DNA from: Branchipolynoe longqiensis | Taxonomy: Eukaryota > Annelida > Polychaeta > Phyllodocida > Polynoidae | DNA length: 64,000 nt | Assembly (NCBI GenBank): GCA_030323885.1 | Contig: CM059186.1 | Location: 146,507,810 to 146,571,809, forward strand | Direction of reading: 5' to 3' | Shown: in pieces, positions 8,290 through 18,994 of the stretch | Numbering within the stretch: the stretch's first letter is position 1 | Layout of the letters: each line of letters opens with the position of its first letter | Position numbers and translations under genes: made by a program | The notes under the pieces: generated by a model | Told to the model about the DNA's origin: nothing | The model's database searches: none | What the model saw: only the letters and a program-made list of their open reading frames with translations

Positions 8290-9045
8290 CCGGGTTATGG
8301 GTGAGCGTGCAGTCCAGGCAGGATGTGGGCACAATGGTCAGTGATGGTGTATGGGTGTGAGTGGGTGAGTCTGGGTGGGAGGGTGTGTGAGGGTGTGGAT
8401 GTGGGTGTGGGTGTGGGTATGCGTGTGTGTGAGCATGTGTGGGAGGGTGTGCATGTGTGTAGTTGTGGGTGTGAGAATGTGGGTGTGTGGGTGTGTGGAT
8501 GTGTGGGTGGGTGGGTGGGTGTGTGGGTGTGGTTGTGTCCGCCGGTAGGGGGGGTCTGGGTGTGTGTGGTTGTGTGGGTGGGTGTGAGAATGTGTGTGGC
8601 TGTGTGTGGTTGTGGATGTGGGTGTGGATTTGGGTGTGAGAGTGTGTGTGTGAGAGTGTGTGTGTGAGTGTGTGTGGTTGTGTGGGTGGGTGGGAGAGTG
8701 TGTGTGGCAGGGTGGGTGTGGATGTGGGTGTGAATGTGGGTGTGAGAGTGTGGGTGTGTGTGAGAGTGTGTGTGTGAGAGAGTGTGTGTGTGGTTGTGTG
8801 TGTGGGTGGGAGAGTGTGGGTGGCATGGTGGGTGTGGATGTGGGTGTGAGAGTGTGTGTGAGTGTGTGTGTGAGTGTGTGTGGTTGTGTGGGTGTGGGTG
8901 TGAGAGTGTGTGTGTGAGTGTGTGTGTGTGAGTGTGTGTGGTTATGTTGATGTGGGTGTGAGAGTGTGGGTGTGTGTGAGAGTGTGTGTGAGTGTGTGTG
9001 GTGGTGTGTGTGTGGGTGTTAGACAGTGTGTGTGCTTGGCGGGGT
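8290..9045. repeat. GT-rich minisatellite, about 0.75 kb
   Basis: Degenerate GTGTGTGAG, GTGGGTGTG and GTGTGTGGTTG units alternate in blocks of about 30-60 bp. The 255-residue His/Thr/Pro frame on the minus strand (8295-9062) is purely compositional. Alternating purine-pyrimidine sequence like this can adopt Z-DNA. Confidence 0.9.
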
Positions 9046-9297
9046 GTTAGAGTGGCGAACACGGGCGGTGCGCTGTCTGTAATGGCCCGGCGCGGTACCT
9101 AATCTACGCCGCCTCAGCCATCCCCGGCGCGCCAAATGCCTCACTCACCATCAAAACTACAGCAACAAAAACCACAGCCGCTCACTCCCTGCTGCACGCC
9201 CTTCTCCCTGCCCTCCACCCCCACCCCCACCCCGCCTTCCCTGCGTGCCTCCCCGCCAGCCTGCCTCCGGGCCCACCCACTGCTCTTCCCTTTCTCC
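9046..9297. other. GC-rich then C-rich flank
   Basis: A CpG-containing stretch (9050-9135) is followed by a CCCCCACCC-rich tract. No gene was recognised. Confidence 0.45.
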
Positions 9298-9506
9298 CTG
9301 AAAATTGATACTTGCCGCTTACTAGCCAGGCGCTCGGCATTGTTAGGATATGAGAAGGACTAGCTGGCTCAGTGTCAGGATAATGTGACTGAGTGGTCTC
9401 CCAGCGGAGCACAACTATAAAGTCTGTCACAAGTCGGTACCCTACCCGTCCTGATATGATCTTAGATGTTGCCAGGACGTAAAACTCCAACAACCAACCA
9501 ACCCTC
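9298..9506 (+). repeat. tRNA-derived SINE (family 1), 5'-truncated body
   Basis: It begins in AAATTGATACTTGCCGCTTA and ends GCCAGGACGTAAAACTCCAAC. The landmarks CCAGGCGCTCGGCATT, GTGTCAGGATAATGTGACTG and CAAGTCGGTACC are shared with the full copies at 23310-23601, 48333-48656 and 60622-60939. The tRNA-like head is missing. Confidence 0.8.
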
Positions 9507-10365
9507 CCCCCCCCCCGCCTTCCCCGGCTGCCTCCCGGCCCGCCCCCTTTCCCTCTCTTCCCGCCCTTCCCTTCGACAACACACGTCAGCCTCCATTTAC
9601 TCCCGACGTCAGGCATTTTGTATTCGAGGACAATTTAATTGCAAAACTGTGAAGCAAGTTGTGGTGTGCGATGGATGTGTGTGTGTGTGTGTAATTATGA
9701 TTGTCGGTATGGTTGTGGATGTGGTTCGAGTTGTGGACTTTGTGGAGATTGTGGAGGTTTTGGGTGGGTGGGGGGGGGGGGCTGGGTGGATAGGGGGCGC
9801 TGCGAGACGCGGGGAAGTTTAATATCGGTCCGGGGACCCTGCTCACCGGGCAACGTCGGCGTGAATGGCCTGGCACGCTGGTAAACCCCCGCCCACACTC
9901 CCCCCCCCCCACACACACCCCTCACCACCCCACTCCCTCACACCGCCCTCCGCCCCCAGCCCACTGCCTGGTCGGTGGTTGGACTTGAACCACAAGAGGT
10001 TCGCCGCCCGCAACACCCGCCTGCGCAGGCGCACACAACCCAAGCCCATGCATAGGTTGCGAGTCTCACATGTTTTTAGGGGGCGGATATGAGGGTGAGG
10101 GAGGGCGGGGAAGGGGCTGACAATGGCCCTTGAGGGCAAGTACATCGCTCTAACTCAACTATACAACTTTTTCTTTAATTAATTGTGTTTTTTTTCTGTT
10201 TTTCTGGGTGCGCTTTTGATGTTACGGCATGGATATGTTTATGTTGCAGCGTTTGATTGTTCTTTACATGTTGTTTCCACATCCACGGATCCTAGCTTTC
10301 TCATCTGCATAAAATCAATTGAATCCTATCCACGAACCAAGCACATGTTGCTTCTAATTAAGTGG
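9507..10365. other. Low-complexity C-rich, GT and T-rich sequence, no gene
   Basis: C-rich stretches lie at 9505-9560 and 9880-9960. GT/TGTGGA words run from 9655 to 9760, poly-G at 9766-9781, and T-rich sequence near 10165-10205. Short frames here have no recognisable domain. Confidence 0.5.
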
Positions 10366-10690
10366 GGAGCGGGCTGTACCTCAGGTGGTAGCATGTGTCG
10401 ATCCAGTCCTGTGTCGATCCTGCTCAGTGGACCCATTTGCAGTTTGGCCTATTTTCCATTCCAACCAGTGGTCCACAACTGGTTCATCAAAGGCTATGGT
10501 ATGTGCTGTTCTGTCTGTGGGAAAGTGCATATAAAAGACCTTGCTGCTTATCGGAAAGAGTAGCCTGTGTGATGGCAGTAGGTTTCCTCCAAAGAAATAT
10601 GTCAGAATAACCATATGTTTGACATCCAATAGCCGATGTTGTGAACATCAATGTGCTCCAGAGGCGTCGTTAAATAAAACAAGCTTTACT
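10366..10690 (+). repeat. SINE with conserved 3' domain, mollusc type (Nin-DC-like)
   Basis: About 325 bp, starting GAGCGGGCTGTACCTCAG and running through GTGGGAAAGTGCATATAAAAG, TAGGTTTCCTCC, GACATCCAATAGCCGATG and CAATGTGCTC to GTCGTTAAATAAAACAAG. From memory, these central and 3' phrases are those of the widespread SINE with a deeply conserved domain in gastropods and bivalves. The head has weak tRNA-like character. This is the best single clue to a molluscan source. Confidence 0.75.
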
Positions 10691-10925
10691 GATTAACTGT
10701 TGCTGTTCGCTAATTTGGAAATTATCTTTTAAGCGAAGCTAAACTAATCACTCACTAGACTCATTCTTTCCGCCATTATTACCATTGTTAGGATTATTAT
10801 TATTATTAATATTATTATTATTATTGTTATCGTTCTTGTTATTAAAACTAAATTAAAATTCATGCAGAATGGGGAACCACCAAAAGAAAACAATAAGATT
10901 TCAACAAATGTTTGTTAGTTGGGGC
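10691..10925. other. AT-rich sequence with an ATT microsatellite
   Basis: An imperfect (ATT)n run lies near 10790-10835. Nothing else was recognised. Confidence 0.5.
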
Positions 10926-11045
10926 TTTATACCCTAACAACATCTAAGGTCATGTCAGAACGAGTACCAACTTTATAGTGCTGCCTCGATGGGAGACAGG
11001 GCTGTGGGCACCGTGAGCCAACATCCATGACACACTTTACTGCCC
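10926..11045 (-). repeat. tRNA-derived SINE (family 1), 3' fragment
   Basis: CAACATCTAAGGTCATGTCAG, CGAGTACCAACTTTATAG and CTGCCTCGATGGGAGAC correspond in reverse to the 3' half of family 1. Confidence 0.7.
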
Positions 11046-11061
11046 AGTTTGAGATAATGTC

Positions 11062-11063
<2 letters not shown>

Positions 11064-11108
<45 letters not shown>

Positions 11109-11114
11109 TATATA
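11064..11114. repeat. (TA)n microsatellite
   Basis: About 50 bp of TA dinucleotides directly abut the left end of the MITE at 11115. Confidence 0.9.
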
Positions 11115-11290
11115 CAGTAAAACCCATCTAACCGATCACCCACAGATCGACCACTCCCCTATATCGATCCCTTTATTTGGGTCACAACAATACCATTGTA
11201 TCCATATTCTAACTCCGTAAACTGACCACCTCCCTAAATACACCACTTAAAGTCAGTCCCAAGGTCGTTCTAATTAGAGAGGTTTTACTG
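11115..11290. repeat. pogo/Tigger-like MITE (CAGTAAAACC ends, TA flanks)
   Basis: 176 bp. The left end CAGTAAAACCCATCTAA and the right end TTAGAGAGGTTTTACTG are inverted repeats flanked by TA (11113-11114, 11291-11292). CAGTA-type ends with a TA target are typical of the pogo branch of Tc1/mariner. There is no coding capacity. Related copies lie at 57472-57641 and 61957-62126. Confidence 0.75.
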
Positions 11291-11299
11291 TATGTATAT

Positions 11300-11400
11300 A
11301 TATATATGAGATGTGCAGCGCATTATACAAGTATAATTCCTCCATCGGCGCATTGGTGGAGTGCCCCCCCCCCCAGCTGCTGGGGAGTTGTATACGGGTG
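11300..11400 (-). repeat. GGCGCC-core interspersed repeat, partial copy
   Basis: GCGCATTATACAAGTATAAT, then TCCATCGGCGC and TGGTGGAGTGCC, mirror the other copies (12062-12200, 17095-17250, 23640-23830, 24130-24312, 33781-33925), which end in a TATACTTGTATAATGCGGTATACATCACATA-type border. The family is unknown. Confidence 0.55.
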
Positions 11401-11654
11401 GTCCTCCTCGCGCCACACACACTGGATGGAGAATTTTGCGCGCCCTCTCTGACCCTCCGCCGCCTCCTGCCGTCGGTGTACGGCGCCCGTCGGGTTAATT
11501 ACGGCGCCAGATTTGGAGAAGCCCTCCGCTCCGCCCCCCGGCCCCCTCCCCCCCCCCCCCATCCCCGTCTCCGTCTGCCCGCCGGCGATGCGATCCTTAA
11601 AGACGCCCCCTAAAGATCCCACCTCTCACTCCGGGCCGGCTTCCCAGTCAGTCT
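11401..11654. other. GC-rich, CpG-containing segment
   Basis: The stretch is CpG-rich with a long C-run near 11545-11562. It could be single-copy DNA, but no exon can be recognised. Confidence 0.4.
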
Positions 11655-11880
11655 ACGTCTTCCATCATACTTAACCGGGAGCAGGGGGGCGGGAGGCCGG
11701 GGGGTGGGGGGTGGGGTGTTGGGGTGTCGCCGTCTGGGGGTCGCCGTCTCAGGGTGGGAGGAGGATGAGCGGGGAGGTGGGGAGTAAATTGTGCATTTAG
11801 AAAATACTCGCTGCTTTTGGTGGGGGGAGGGGGTTGTGGGGGTGGGGGTGGGGGTGGGGGGGTTGTATTAGAACTTGTGC
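11655..11880. repeat. G-rich low-complexity tract
   Basis: GGGGGTGGGG-type words dominate and there are many G-runs. Proline-rich frames on the minus strand are artefacts. Confidence 0.8.
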
Positions 11881-12061
11881 GACAGTCTAATAAAAATAGC
11901 ACATGTTGTTGCAAATTTTGATGTTTTTATCGGACAATCCAACTTCAAGGCAAGACTTCGTGTTGGCTGATTCTGACCACAATCACATGTGTGTCAACAA
12001 TAGGCTTTTCTTTAACCAGCAGATTACTAGTACATACAGGTAACCATGGGTTGTAAATATA
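11881..12061. other. Unassigned
   Basis: No feature was recognised. Confidence 0.4.
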
Positions 12062-12200
12062 TATGATGTATAACGCATCATACAAGTATAAATGCTAGGG
12101 GAACATTAAAATTCTCACTATATTCTTCCATAGGCGCCTGCGGGAGTGCCCCCGCCCACACCAAACCCACTGTCGGGGTAATGTATATGTGTGCCGCCCT
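12062..12200 (-). repeat. GGCGCC-core interspersed repeat
   Basis: It begins GATGTATAACGCATCATAC and runs through TTCTTCCATAGGCGCCTG and GGGAGTGCCCCC. It is the reverse of the 33781-33925 copy, which has CCACGGCGCCTATGG. Confidence 0.55.
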
Positions 12201-12465
12201 ACCTCGCGCCGCTCACACTGGAGGAATTCTTTCAGTCTATATATTATATATTGCATGTAAAAGTCCCACCAAACCCACTTACGACATCACACAGTAAAGC
12301 AGTAGTTTAGTGAGTGTTAGTTGCTTCAAAGCCTTCGACATCTAGTACCTAGCAGAAGGGCTGGCCACCTTAACCCCACACTTCAACGTTGTTAGGAATC
12401 ATACACATACCGTGCCACGTAGGAGATCCACACAGCTATTCAATAAGCAGGCCCATTGGGGACAG
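12201..12465. other. Unassigned
   Basis: No coding frame or recognised repeat. Confidence 0.4.
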
Positions 12466-12685
12466 GGTGGTGGTGGTTGGGGGGGGGGGGGGGTGCTTAG
12501 GGAATGGATAGAAGGGGAGAGGGAGGTGGCATAGGGAATAGAAGGGCAGAGAGTGGTTGGTGGGGGTGGGGTGATCCAGCATCCACCTCAACACAAAAAA
12601 TAATAATAACTTAGCAGAGGGAGGTGGGGTGGGTGAGGTGGGTGCGGGGGTGAGAGGGACCGGGGTGGGGGGGGGGGGGGGTAAT
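12466..12685. repeat. G-rich low-complexity tract
   Basis: Poly-G runs near 12479-12493 and 12664-12681 flank GGGAGAGGGAGGTGG-type sequence. It is non-coding. Confidence 0.8.
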
Positions 12686-12944
12686 GTTGCTATGACCTGG
12701 GTTGCTATGCAAATGAACACGACATGGACACAGATCACTTCGCCTTAGCGCACAACTTCACCCGGAAGCTTCTGGTCTTTTGCCGGCCGGGCCCGGCAGG
12801 CCTTTGGGGAGCTCTTATTGCCGGATACTGGCGACAGGAAGCCCGGCAGATTACACGCCGCGAATACAAGTGGCGCCTCCTATAGCTTGGCGGCTGATAT
12901 TACCACTCTATATGTATACGCGCTGCTGTGATCGCGTAGGTGCA
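12686..12944. other. GC-rich unassigned segment
   Basis: It contains GCCGGCCGGGCCCGGCAGG and similar CpG-rich words, and separates two purine tracts. A similar CpG-rich edge adjoins the tract at 21020. No gene was recognised. Confidence 0.4.
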
Positions 12945-13705
12945 GTCGGTGGTGGGGGGTGGGGAGAGGAGGTGGTGGGCAGAGGAAGGGCAGGGGAGGG
13001 GTGAGTGGAATGGGTGGGAGGGGAGGGGTGACTGGAAGGGGGAGGTCAAAGGGGAGAGGTAGGGGATGGCGAAGGGGGGCGAGAGGGGTTGGAGGGGGAG
13101 GGGAAGGGGGGGGGGGGGGGCAAGGAGGACGGGGAACGGGGAATGGGGGAGGGAGGTGTAGGGTGCAGTCTGTAGTTGGGTGTGGGGAGAAGAAGGGGTG
13201 GGAGGAGGAGGGGAGCGGAGGGGTACGCGTAGGGGTGGGAGGGAAAGGGCTGAGTGGAAGGGGGGGGGAGGGAGAGGGGAGAAGGAGGGGGAGGGTGACG
13301 GACGGGCGATATGGGGTTGGAGGGGAGGGGGTAGGTAAGGGAGAGGGGAGGGTGAGGGGAAGGAGGACGGGGAACGGGGAAGGGGGGGAGGGAGGGGAGA
13401 GCGGAGGAGAAGGGGGGGTGAAAGGGAGGGGAGAGGGGATGGGGAGAGGGGAGTGGAGAGGTGAGGGGAAGGGAGAGTCGAGGGGAGGGGGAATGGAGGA
13501 GCTTTGAAGGGGGGGTGAAGGGTGAAGGGAGGGCGAAGGGAGGGATGAGGAAGGGAGGGGAGAACAGGCGAACCGGGGAGGGGAGGAGGGAGTGGAGAGG
13601 GGAAGGGGAGAAGGGGTTATGGGAGATGGGGGAGAGGTGGCCATCGGGGAGTGGAGAGGGGGGAGAGGAGGGCTATGGGATTCAGGGAGAGGGGGCGATG
13701 GTGAG
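12945..13705. repeat. Polypurine tract, about 760 bp
   Basis: Nearly uninterrupted G/A on the plus strand (GGGGAGGGG, GGGAGAGGAG words) with few pyrimidines. The 285-residue Pro/Ser frame on the other strand is a composition artefact. Such tracts favour triplex (H-DNA) formation. Confidence 0.9.
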
Positions 13706-14340
13706 GATATATTGTGCCAGCGGTGATAGCGCCACATGAGTGCCGCTTGTCGTCACCATGGCTATATGTTTGTTTGTTTATTTCCTACCTCGTGGTCTAC
13801 CAAATTTCCTCCTATTATCGCCCCATAACAATTAAAATTACCAGACGTATTTCTAGGCTAGTTATTCAGTTGAATTTCCACAAGGATTGTGATGGCATAA
13901 GCGCAAATTTGACTATTTATTAAGACGTGCATGTGCATAAATATAAGCATCACATTCTGAGATGCTATCTACATACATATGTATATATCACATTCTAAGA
14001 ATACAATATAATTGATATGCAAACTGCAATTGATTTTGAAGGCACTGAAATGTGTATTTCATTGGTCAGACAAGGTCGGAAAATTCTAAGAAATTGAAAG
14101 GTTTGTATATATGTATATACGTAAAACGCGATACCTACCTACATGCATGCATATATACATGCAAATATAGTTCACATACATGTTTGCATTTATACACATG
14201 CATTGATGCACATACATGCATACATACACGCATACAGACATGCATATATATGACGAATTTTGGTGGCCTTTAGGAATCCCAGAGGCAGATTTATTGAGGC
14301 ACGTTAAAATGCACCATAGTCGTTGACTTATTCTCGCACA
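13706..14340. other. Mostly AT-rich; TGCATACATA-type repeats at 14110-14255
   Basis: The second part is an imperfect array of CATACATGCATA/TATATACA words. The 69- and 73-residue frames are not supported as genes. Confidence 0.45.
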
Positions 14341-14575
14341 ATTAAAGCTGCATAATCAAATGAAAACATCAAATTTTCAAAACCAAACCAATTATCTAGA
14401 TTTAATTCTACATATGCAACTTACATACTGGTGTAATTATTGAACATTTGTCACCACATAGAATGGAATATTGAACCAATTGAATAGAAGATATTACTGA
14501 GGAAGACTATTGTGTCAGATATTCGGTTTGCTTGCCAACATTAATTTGGCATCATTGCAGATACTGCACACATGA
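14341..14575 (-). repeat. TTAA-flanked MITE, partial copy
   Basis: It starts TTAAAGCTGCATAATC, the right terminus of the reference in reverse, and continues through ATCTAGATTTAATTCTAC, TTGTCACCACATAGAATGG and GCTTGCCAACATTAATTTGG. The other half is absent. Confidence 0.75.
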
Positions 14576-15262
14576 TGTGGAAGCATGATTGGGGTAACAT
14601 AACTTTATTCTGAGCAGCGCCCGGTGGCATTACATGATATGGTGTGGCCGGACGAGAGCTGATGAGAACGAGGTCATGGTGTAATCGCGGTCAAGTATGG
14701 TAGTGAGATAGATGAGGCGAGGCAAATGAGCAAGGTGAGAATGTGAGGCGAAGTAATAAGGATAGATATAAGTATATGTGTGTTAACTAGCGGGTGGCAT
14801 ATAATTACCTAAATTGATAAGTATAAAGTATATAATAAATGGAAATTAGGTTAAATGTTAATTAGATAGGTATAATTAATAATATATGATGATATGATAT
14901 ATTTGATGTTATATAATATCTGGATTAACTCGCGGATTGGGTGGGTGGGTAAAAAGGTTGTTGTGGTCAGTCCGGTGGATGGGAGTGGAATGACCAGGCT
15001 TGTTGTGGAGGGGAGGAGCTCTAGTGATGGAGGAATGTGATTGGCTGAGAGGGGGTGAGCAGGTTGGAGTGAGGAGAGGGAGGAGGGACCAGCTTTTCAT
15101 TGGCAGGGGGTGTTGTGAGGTGACCCCCCGTCCCCCCTGCCCCCCCGGCCCGGAGGGGGGTGGAGCGGTCGAGGTAGGGGGGAGGAGCGGGGAGGGGGGG
15201 CAAGGGGGGGCACCTCAATGCCCCTGCAATGACACTGAATGAGTTTATACTCATTCAACACG
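14576..15262. other. Unassigned; AT-rich then G-rich
   Basis: A GAGGCGAGG-type stretch at 14640-14760 leads into AT-rich sequence, then G-rich sequence from 14935, including poly-G and poly-C runs at 15120-15215. No gene was recognised. Confidence 0.4.
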
Positions 15263-15402
15263 TTTGCACTTCAAATATCTCAACGGTTAGCCATTTAAAA
15301 TAAAAGTTACTTCAAACTAAAGTAATGTAGATTATAACGATCAACCTAATATCATTTCCTCAGAAATGACAGAAACACAAAAATAATCGGAGTATGCAAC
15401 TA
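15263..15402 (-). repeat. TTAA-flanked MITE, partial copy
   Basis: CACTTCAAATATCTCAACGG, GTTACTTCAAACTAAAG, then TCAGAAATGACAGAAAC to TATGCAACTATA match the left half of the reference in reverse. Confidence 0.75.
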
Positions 15403-15547
15403 TAAGTATACATCACATATGTATATATAATATGAAGGGTTCAAGTGCCTAAACCGACAAACACTATTCGGGCTGAAATGAAACCACGTTTAAACTGAAG
15501 CTGTCATCATTTCAATAATCAAGTCCATTTTGTTTCGCAGAAGCTGC

Positions 15548-15632
15548 CTCTCCTCTATATAATACCTCTATATCATACCTCTATATAATACCTCTATATA
15601 ATACCTCTACATAATACCTCTATATAATACCG
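15548..15632. repeat. 13-bp tandem repeat, about 6-7 copies
   Basis: The unit is close to CTCTATATAATAC, repeated head to tail with one or two changes. Confidence 0.85.
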
Positions 15633-15756
15633 TATTCAATATGAAATTGATCAAATTTAACTGGAAAGCACAATACATTTTATTTTACAGAAAGCAACTG
15701 AAATGGATTTTTCGGTTTTTGCACCTGAACCATTCAGATTCTATATATGTCATCAT

Positions 15757-15852
15757 CATCATTCTGCTGTCGGTTGCGATGCGACAACGACAAAGACTGC
15801 TTTCATTACTTAACAGCCCCTCTCGATTTAGCTCTCTGCTGTGAGAGTGATG
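15757..15852 (-). repeat. LINE 3' tail shared with the small repeats at 2732, 58763 and 63262
   Basis: From the (CAT)n tail through TGCTGTCGGTTGCGATGCGAC to CTCTCTGCTGTGAGAG, this LINE end matches the 3' ends of the SINE-like copies. It includes the last dozen codons and the stop of the LINE frame. A shared tail implies the LINE machinery mobilises the small repeat. Confidence 0.8.
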
Positions 15853-16905
15853 TCCATGAGTCGGTCTTAATGTCTCTCAGATTCAGGTTTCTCTTGATGG
15901 TATCCTTGAACTGGAGATGAGGGCGCCCTCTCTTTCTGTAACCAGAAGACAGTTTAGAGTAGAGGATCTGCTTTGGTAGCCTGTCTGATGACATCCTCAT
16001 GAGGTGTCCAGTCCACCAGAGATTCTTTTCGACCAGAAGATCTTCCATAGAAGGAAGCTCTGTCCGTTCGAGTATTTCCTTATTTGTCACTTTGTTCTTC
16101 AAGGTTAGCCTCATGATCGAATGCAGATGCCTCATCATGAAGGCATGCAGCTTTTTCACCTGTCATCTGTACACTGTCCAGGCCTCGGCTCCGTATAGTA
16201 GGGTGGATAGCACGATTGCATGGTAGATCTTGCCTTTGACCCGCATGGACACATGGTGGTTGTTCCAGAGTCTCTGGCGTAGTCGGCCGAAAGATGCGCT
16301 AGCCTTGGCCATCCTCCTCTGTATTTCAGCATCAATGCGTCCATCACTTGATATAGTGCTTCCGAGGTAGGTGAATTCCGGAACAGAGTTCAGCTTGTTT
16401 CCGTCAACCATGATCATCCTCCTCTCTGGGTTCTTGTAGAGTTGGGTTGGTACAGCACCTCCGTCTTCTTGATGTTAATCTTCAGGCCAAACTTCTTTGA
16501 TGCATCGGAGAAAGCGTCCACTATTTTCTGGATCTCATCAGCAGAGTGGGCAACCAGTGCACTGTCATCTGCGAATAGCAGCTCTCTCACCAGTATCCGA
16601 GTAGTCTTGGTCTTCGCTCTGAAGTGTGCGACGTTGAATAGGTCAGCGCTCTGTCTGGACTGTATATAGATGCCATCCCCCATGCCTCGGAAAGCCTCAT
16701 CGAGCATTGCTGATAGGAAGATGGAGAAGAGCCTGGGGGCCAGTACACAACCTTGCTTGCTTGCTTGGTAACCCCAAACGATTCCGAGACTTCCCCTCCA
16801 ACACTAACATTCGCCATCATTCCCATATGTAGAGCCTCGATCATAGTTGTGAACTTCTCTGGGCATTCATTCTTCCTCAGTAGCTGCTAGGTCCTCCCGA
16901 CTATA
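15757..16905 (-). pseudogene. RTE-like non-LTR retrotransposon, C-terminal half, decayed
   Basis: Read on the minus strand, the frames cover the end of the reverse transcriptase and its tail. ANVSVGGEVSESFGVTKQ (16844 side) is followed by LVRELLFADDSALVAHS, whose FADD catalytic box lies at 16564-16575. Next come FTYLGSTISSDGRIDAEIQRR, VLSTLLYGAEAWT, ILERTELPSMEDLLVEKNL and RPHLQFKD. This order (FADD, YLGS, LYGAEAWT, then a WxGH-like and GRP tail) fits RTE-group LINE proteins. There are three lesions: a GCTT-repeat expansion near 16752-16766 shifts the frame, a second shift occurs near 16414, and an in-frame TGA lies at 16163-16165. The element is 5'-truncated near 16905 and ends in a CAT-repeat tail near 15757. 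It is inactive. The clade is inferred. Confidence 0.85.
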
Positions 16906-17060
16906 TATATGTATATGTATGTATATTCGACAAAATATGTAAATGATCCCGACAAATTACATGAAATAATGATAACCTACTTTATATATATGTACTATGA
17001 GAGTTTATAATATATATATATAAGACAACATCTTTGTACATATCATTACATACTATAATT

Positions 17061-17091
<31 letters not shown>

Positions 17092-17094
17092 CTC
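16906..17094. other. AT-rich with (TA)n runs
   Basis: TATATATG-type simple sequence with a TA run at 17063-17090. Confidence 0.7.
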
Positions 17095-17250
17095 ACAATG
17101 TGGCGCGTCCGTTAATGATGAGGAAGCTCAGTGGCGGCGCCACCAGTCACATGAATGGAGTCAAGGAGGGGAATAATAACATATATATAATTACAATAAT
17201 TCCCTTCCGTCCAGTTATACTTGTATAATGCGGTATACATCACATATATA
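17095..17250 (+). repeat. GGCGCC-core interspersed repeat
   Basis: GTGGCGGCGCCACCAGTCAC, AGGGGAATAATAAC and TATACTTGTATAATGCGG followed by TATACATCACATATA define it. It is a near relative of the 23640-23830 copy. Confidence 0.6.
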
Positions 17251-17264
17251 TATATATAATCCAC

Positions 17265-17345
17265 CTTGACCAAGACTGCTCGGCAATCGTCTAGTACAAC
17301 CTGTCTGCAATCGGCTAGTACAACCTTCTCGGCAACCGGCTAGTA
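17265..17345. repeat. 25-bp tandem repeat, three copies
   Basis: The unit is close to CTCGGCAATCGGCTAGTACA plus ACCTG. Confidence 0.8.
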
Positions 17346-17660
17346 CAACCTGCTTGGCGCAGACTCATATGGAACAACATTCAATCTGTTCCTCATTCGC
17401 CGTTCATGACGTATTCCCAGGGCAATCCCCGGGCCGCCCGGCGGTCAGACACTGACTATACCGGGGTGAGCCCAGCCGCCCCGGCGGTGAGTAGACGGGC
17501 GATAGCCGGCTGACATGTCACCGGAGGCTTGCCGCCGTCCTTGGCAGGGTCACTGGGACAGACGGGCCGGGCTGGGTCGGGCCGGGCGGGCCGGGCTGGC
17601 CCGGCGGGCCGAGTCGGCACGGCGCTACGCCCCCATGCGGGAGGTCAAAGCAAAGGCGAG
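17346..17660. other. CpG-rich segment with GGCCGGGC words
   Basis: It has very high GC with repeated GGGCCGGGC/GGGCCGGGCTGG between 17560 and 17615. No frame or RNA gene was recognised. Confidence 0.45.
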
Positions 17661-17671
17661 GGCTTCTTGGC

Positions 17672-17912
17672 AAAATTGATACTTGTCGCTACCTAGCCTG
17701 GGGCTCCGGCCTTAGTAGGATATGGTCGGGGGGTGAGAGGAGATGGGGTTTACACTGAGTGGAATATCGGGTCATGGTGCACCGGCGGCTTGGGCTCTCA
17801 ACGGGGCAGCATCATGAAGTCGCCATAAGTGTGCATTGTTACAAGTCAGTACCCGTCCTGCTGTATTAATAGGTGTTGCTAGGATGTAAAACCTCAACAA
17901 ACAAACAGAGCA
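17672..17912 (+). repeat. tRNA-derived SINE (family 1), head missing
   Basis: It runs from AAAATTGATACTTGTCGCTA to GTTGCTAGGATGTAAAACC and an A/C-rich tail (CAACAAACAAACAG). The body is colinear with the full copies. Confidence 0.8.
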
Positions 17913-18494
17913 AAACACAAATTAATCTGGAATATTTTCACTTCAAATATATCCAACTTTTGCCATTTAAAGTCGTCGGTTATACCTCACCCAGATACAA
18001 ATGAATCCAGCATCAAAAGCTCTCCAAACATACCTTTGCTTAGTTTGTTCAGTTCATGCCACTGAACATGTGGGAGGAGAGTTGAGGTATGTGATGTATG
18101 AATGACATCATAGGTGGGATTCCCTCATCACATGACCTAGAGGGGTTCCCCACACACAGGGGAAGCCATGGCAACCACCAAGATGGCAGCCACAGAAAGC
18201 TCTCAATTCAACTTTTAAAGTCTATTAATCTACATGCTTTAATCAATTATTCACACAAAAAGTAGCTGGTTATGATAAATAGACATTTGAACTTTATATT
18301 TATTATTTTAGATTGCAATTTCTGACATGTATTTCTCTATATGGTTGTCTAAATGTGTCAGTGCTGCTGGACTAAATAAAACACAACAGAAGCAAGCAAT
18401 GTCAGCACTCTCCCCCCACATATGAAGTCGAATAAACTGAAAACAGGCAAATGAATGCTTGGAGAGCATTTGTCAGAGTATGGGTCGTCTCTCA
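17913..18494. other. Unassigned, with a small MITE fragment
   Basis: About 17925-17975 (CACTTCAAATATATCCAAC) resembles a piece of the TTAA-flanked MITE. The rest shows no gene or recognised repeat. Confidence 0.4.
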
Positions 18495-18620
18495 GCGACC
18501 TATAGCTGGTCCCTTTAAAATAAGAGTTACTGCAAACTAATGTGATGTGGCTTATAATGATCAACCTGATACATTTATCTAAAATAAAATGCTAGAAACT
18601 CAAAATCATCGGACTGTGCG
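18495..18620 (-). repeat. TTAA-flanked MITE, partial copy
   Basis: CTTTAAAATAAGAGTTACTG, CAACCTGATACATTTATC and AAACTCAAAATCATCGGAC lead to TGCGACTTTAG. This is the left half of the reference in reverse. Confidence 0.7.
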
Positions 18621-18994
18621 ACTTTAGTATATAAAACTGCCATGTATTCGCTAAATTTCGCACATGTAAAGCTAATTCCCATGGTCATTCAGATGTCGGA
18701 TAAAGCAATTACATTAGAGCACAAACACAATGAACCTTAACTTTAACTACAAACTATAAATAATAAAACATAAAAAGGTTATGGTTGTCACTTCCTGCGA
18801 TAAAAGCAGTCTTTTTAAGTCTGCGCGCACTTTCTCTCCCCACCAAATTAAAGTGACATAGTCCAGTAATCTTTATTTTCTTCCAGGTATATATTTTCAA
18901 TAACTATATCACGCTACTCTCTATAAACACTATTATTTTAATTATGAGTAACATTGATTAAAAATGGATAAATTTGGAGATGCTTTTTTAAATT
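18621..18994. other. Unassigned AT-rich sequence
   Basis: No gene, repeat or RNA was recognised. Confidence 0.4.

Noticed and set aside
8295..9062. 255-residue His/Thr/Pro-rich frame
   Set aside because: Read-through of the GT minisatellite; overlapping frames on the other strand are equally open.
12880..13737. 285-residue Pro/Ser-rich minus-strand frame
   Set aside because: Low-complexity complement of a purine tract.
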